From assembly GCA_019262145.1 (NCBI GenBank), contig CP076745.1, positions 989,093-1,053,092 on the forward strand: a DNA stretch of 64,000 nt, in the 5' to 3' direction. The stretch is from Candidatus Methanogranum gryphiswaldense. GTDB lineage: Archaea > Thermoplasmatota > Thermoplasmata > Methanomassiliicoccales > Methanomethylophilaceae. The notes under the pieces are model-generated. The model made no database searches and was not told the origin of the DNA. It saw nothing but the letters and a program-made list of their open reading frames with translations. The position numbers and the translations under genes are program-made. Positions 61,744-64,000 of this stretch are shown in pieces (position 1 is the first letter of the stretch; each line of letters begins with the position of its first letter).

Positions 61744-63720
61744 TCATTTAGACTCGATCCTATTTATCGTCGTTGATACCTCAGATATCGATGAACGGAT
61801 TATCTTCTCCTGCTCTATACGCTTGGATTTATCCTCATCATCAAGAATGAAACCGCATACTCCAAAGATCGCACCTGAATATCTCATCGGGAAATATTTC
61901 ATATCAACTGAAGAAAGCGTATCGGTGTATTTTCCAGCCACAATACCGTTACGAAACACCCATTTTGCTGCCATGATATCCTTTGATGCCAATAATACCC
62001 CTTCGCTCATCATCATCAATCTAAGGTCTCCATTTCTCATCAAATAACATGTAGAACGAATGCCATAATCTTCTCCCAAATGCCGTTCTAATGCTTCTAA
62101 TGCCGATTCAACGGTCTTTGCAGCTGTCAACTCATGACACAGATCATGTTGCACAGATACGAATTTGTAACGTCTCTCATATATACGATTGGCATTGCGT
62201 ATTTTTGTAGAAAAGAAGCTCACGATCAGAGTAACAGGTATAAGCGTGAACAAAGAAACGATGTCCACAAAATTAGTTATCCAAATGGTCCCGAACGGAT
62301 AGACAAAAAAGATGTCTATCCCTATGATTGTTATTACTGCCACATACAAAGAAGATATTATCTCCATGAAGATAGAACATATAACAACACCAATTATTGC
62401 AATAAGGAGTATGAATATCCAATACTGTTCATTCTTCGAAAAAAGTATACCTCCCAGAATAAGGATGACAGCTGATACAAATGTACCTATGATCATCTGT
62501 TTTTTAATTTCTGATAACTGAAAACCATCCTTGGAGATATTTTCTTTTTGATTTTCTTTTTGAATCCCTTTGTTTTCCTTGGAAATGGTCACAACAACAA
62601 TATCCGCATTCAATGGGGTTCTGGTTAATTGCTTAATTGTACTGTTACCGAAATAGCTAAGTTTTTCAGAAAATATTGCATTCCCTACAATTATGCGCGT
62701 TGCCATCGAACTCTTTGAATATTTTAATATTCCTTCCACGACGGAAAGACCATGTATCGTATCTGTCTTGGCACCCAATGATTTTGCCAACTCCAAACTA
62801 CGCAGTGCTTCTTCTGAAATGGTTTCTATCTGTTTATTCGAATGGATCTCGACATAAAGAACATCCCAATCAATTTTTGCTTCATCAGCATATCTTTTTC
62901 CTGTACTGATGAGTTTTTCATTCAACTCTTTAGAATCTCCGACACAAACAAGGACTTTTTCTTTTATTTGCCACTGTCCATCGATGAAATTAGATTTCAT
63001 ATATTCCATCATTTTTTCATCTACATGCTCTGCAGCAGCACGGAATGATAATTCACGAAGAGCCATCAAATTTCCTTCGTTGAAAAAATTCTTTACAGCC
63101 ACTTCTGCTTGTTCTGGAACATATATCTTCCCTTCCTGGAATCTTGAAAGAAGGTCTTTTGGTGGAATGTCTACTAATTTTATGTCATCTGCTTCATTTA
63201 ATATTTTATCTGGAAGGGTCTCCATAACCTTTATTTTAGTTATCTGCTCCACCATGGAATTCATACTTTCAATATGTTGGATGTTAAGGGTAGTATAGAC
63301 GTCAATACCTGCATTCAATAACTCATACACATCTTGATGGCGCTTAAGATTCCTGGATCCTGGCACATTTGTATGTGCCAACTCATCTACAAGCGCAATC
63401 TCTGGCTTGATTTCCAAGAGATGATCCAAATTCAACTCTTCAATTGTGATTCCTTTATACTGAATCTTCAAAGGTTCGATTACTTCTAAACCATGTGTTA
63501 AAACCTCAGTTTCTTTACGACCGTGCGTAACCACAACACCGATAACAACATTTTTTCCTTGTCTCTTTTGACGTTTTGCAGTTTCCAACATGGCGTATGT
63601 TTTGCCCACTCCTGCAGAATATCCCAGGAATACAGTTAATTTTCCACGACCGACCTTTTTTTCCTCTTTTTTGACCATGTCAAGAAGAGAATTCGGATCT
63701 GGTCTTCCATCACCTAACAT
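61744..63720 (-). CDS. kdpD: KdpD-type potassium sensor lacking the histidine kinase domain
   Basis: KdpD senses potassium and turgor. The 658 residues hold the KdpD domain with Walker A FLGYSAGVGKT (31-41) and DELAHTNVPGSRNLKRHQDV, a UspA-like domain (about 245-365, VLVCVGDSKELNEKLISTGK), four membrane helices (about 400-510) and a GAF-like domain. It ends there, with no H-box, HATPase or other transmitter motif, whereas full KdpD is about 890 residues. ATG 63720 lies 5 bases after GGAGG; ATG 63723 is also possible. It follows kdpA by 81 bases. It may act by direct contact, perhaps as a nucleotide sensor, or with a kinase encoded elsewhere. Confidence 0.88.
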   Translation of the reverse strand: MLGDGRPDPNSLLDMVKKEEKKVGRGKLTVFLGYSAGVGKTYAMLETAKRQKRQGKNVVIGVVVTHGRKETEVLTHGLEVIEPLKIQYKGITIEELNLDHLLEIKPEIALVDELAHTNVPGSRNLKRHQDVYELLNAGIDVYTTLNIQHIESMNSMVEQITKIKVMETLPDKILNEADDIKLVDIPPKDLLSRFQEGKIYVPEQAEVAVKNFFNEGNLMALRELSFRAAAEHVDEKMMEYMKSNFIDGQWQIKEKVLVCVGDSKELNEKLISTGKRYADEAKIDWDVLYVEIHSNKQIETISEEALRSLELAKSLGAKTDTIHGLSVVEGILKYSKSSMATRIIVGNAIFSEKLSYFGNSTIKQLTRTPLNADIVVVTISKENKGIQKENQKENISKDGFQLSEIKKQMIIGTFVSAVILILGGILFSKNEQYWIFILLIAIIGVVICSIFMEIISSLYVAVITIIGIDIFFVYPFGTIWITNFVDIVSLFTLIPVTLIVSFFSTKIRNANRIYERRYKFVSVQHDLCHELTAAKTVESALEALERHLGEDYGIRSTCYLMRNGDLRLMMMSEGVLLASKDIMAAKWVFRNGIVAGKYTDTLSSVDMKYFPMRYSGAIFGVCGFILDDEDKSKRIEQEKIIRSSISEVSTTINRIESK

Positions 63721-63801
63721 CATTCCCTCCAAAAATTAAAGGTAAAGATGTGTCCAAAAAAGAAAATCAATACGTGTTCCTGTATATATTTCAACATTTG
63801 A

Positions 63802-64000
63802 TCACATTCCTGATAACGCCTCTGCAATCGGACCAAGTGAGATGCATAGGAAGAAACTCAATATGCCGAGCAAAAATATTATTGCCAATAACCAAACGGC
63901 AAATGTACGTGTGTTTGTAGGAAGAGTACCGGCACTCATAGGTACTATTTTCTTCTCGCTCATCGATCCAGCAAAGGCTATCACGAGTGCAATGGATCCA
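63802..64000 (-). CDS. kdpA: Potassium-transporting ATPase subunit KdpA (C-terminal part; rest outside window)
   Basis: The 65 visible residues match the KdpA C-terminus: AFAGSMSEKKIVPMSAGTLP then TNTRTFAVWLLAIIFLL and CISLGPIAEALSGM. KdpA is the potassium channel-like subunit of the KdpFABC pump. The frame stays open to the right edge (GSIALVIAFAG), so the gene continues upstream; the GTG inside is not the start. kdpD follows directly, so kdpB and kdpC do not lie between kdpA and kdpD as in the usual order. Confidence 0.9.
   Translation of the reverse strand, partial: GSIALVIAFAGSMSEKKIVPMSAGTLPTNTRTFAVWLLAIIFLLGILSFFLCISLGPIAEALSGM

Noticed and set aside
1-64000. CRISPR arrays, insertion sequences and rRNA genes
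   Set aside because: No regularly spaced repeats, transposase-like frames or rRNA-like stretches were found by eye.

Overview
The window is archaeal and most likely from a gut- or sediment-type methyl-reducing methanogen of the Methanomassiliicoccales (Thermoplasmata); this is inferred from gene content, not from a database match. Archaeal markers include sn-glycerol-1-phosphate dehydrogenase, archaeosine TgtA, membrane-anchored LonB, Hel308, the KEOPS subunits Pcc1 and Cgi121, Pth2, NadM and the archaeal HMG-CoA synthase/thiolase/DUF35 cluster. A methylcobamide:CoM methyltransferase (MtaA/MtbA type) with intact zinc ligands enters from the left edge. Large InlB-repeat and beta-rich surface proteins fit a host-associated member. 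All 61 CDSs that I annotate end in TAA (17) or TGA (44) and none in TAG, as expected where amber is reserved for pyrrolysine.

Layout. 1-6.2 kb: the methyltransferase gene, then a compact thiamine cluster (thiE, thiS, ubiquitin-like/ThiF fusion, thiG, thiH, tenI-like, thiM) of bacterial anaerobic type. 6.2-8.4 kb: an acetyltransferase-pth2-acetyltransferase unit and an unknown gene. 8.4-15 kb: tgtA facing a leucine operon (leuA-leuC-leuD-leuB-pcc1, minus strand). 15-20 kb: a surface protein, a charged protein, desulfoferrodoxin, an unknown gene and a flavoprotein. 20-24.3 kb: egsA, UPF0179, purC and a nadM-pncC-moeB-like operon. 24.3-31.7 kb: a secreted cysteine protease, lonB, a transglutaminase-like surface protein and hel308. 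31.7-35.9 kb: thrB-thrC, a PGI/PMI isomerase and cgi121. 35.9-39.3 kb: the early mevalonate operon with its own XRE-type regulator. 39.3-42.3 kb: a two-domain PPK2, a cysteine-rich AhpD-like protein, a PAP2 phosphatase and a small unknown. 42.5-47.8 kb: acnA facing a pabA-pabB-pabC operon. 48-53.3 kb: a 1130-residue surface protein and an MFS-UspA fusion. 53.6-61.7 kb: a DEAD-box helicase with a structured leader, tRNA-Pro(CGG), an Fe-S protein, membrane proteins, a 40-residue membrane peptide, a GyrI-like protein, a Fic protein and a CDGSH protein. 61.7-64 kb: a KdpD without a kinase domain behind the 3' end of kdpA.

Points most worth attention. The thiolase of the mevalonate operon has lost both its nucleophilic cysteine (now Gly) and its catalytic histidine (now Tyr), while the adjacent HMG-CoA synthase looks intact. 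Amber stop codons are absent. Pth2 sits between two paralogous GNAT enzymes. KdpD has no transmitter domain and kdpA directly precedes it. The thiazole pathway is bacterial in type. The Fic protein has an altered active-site motif and a palindrome around its TATA box. No CRISPR array, insertion sequence, rRNA or integrase was seen.
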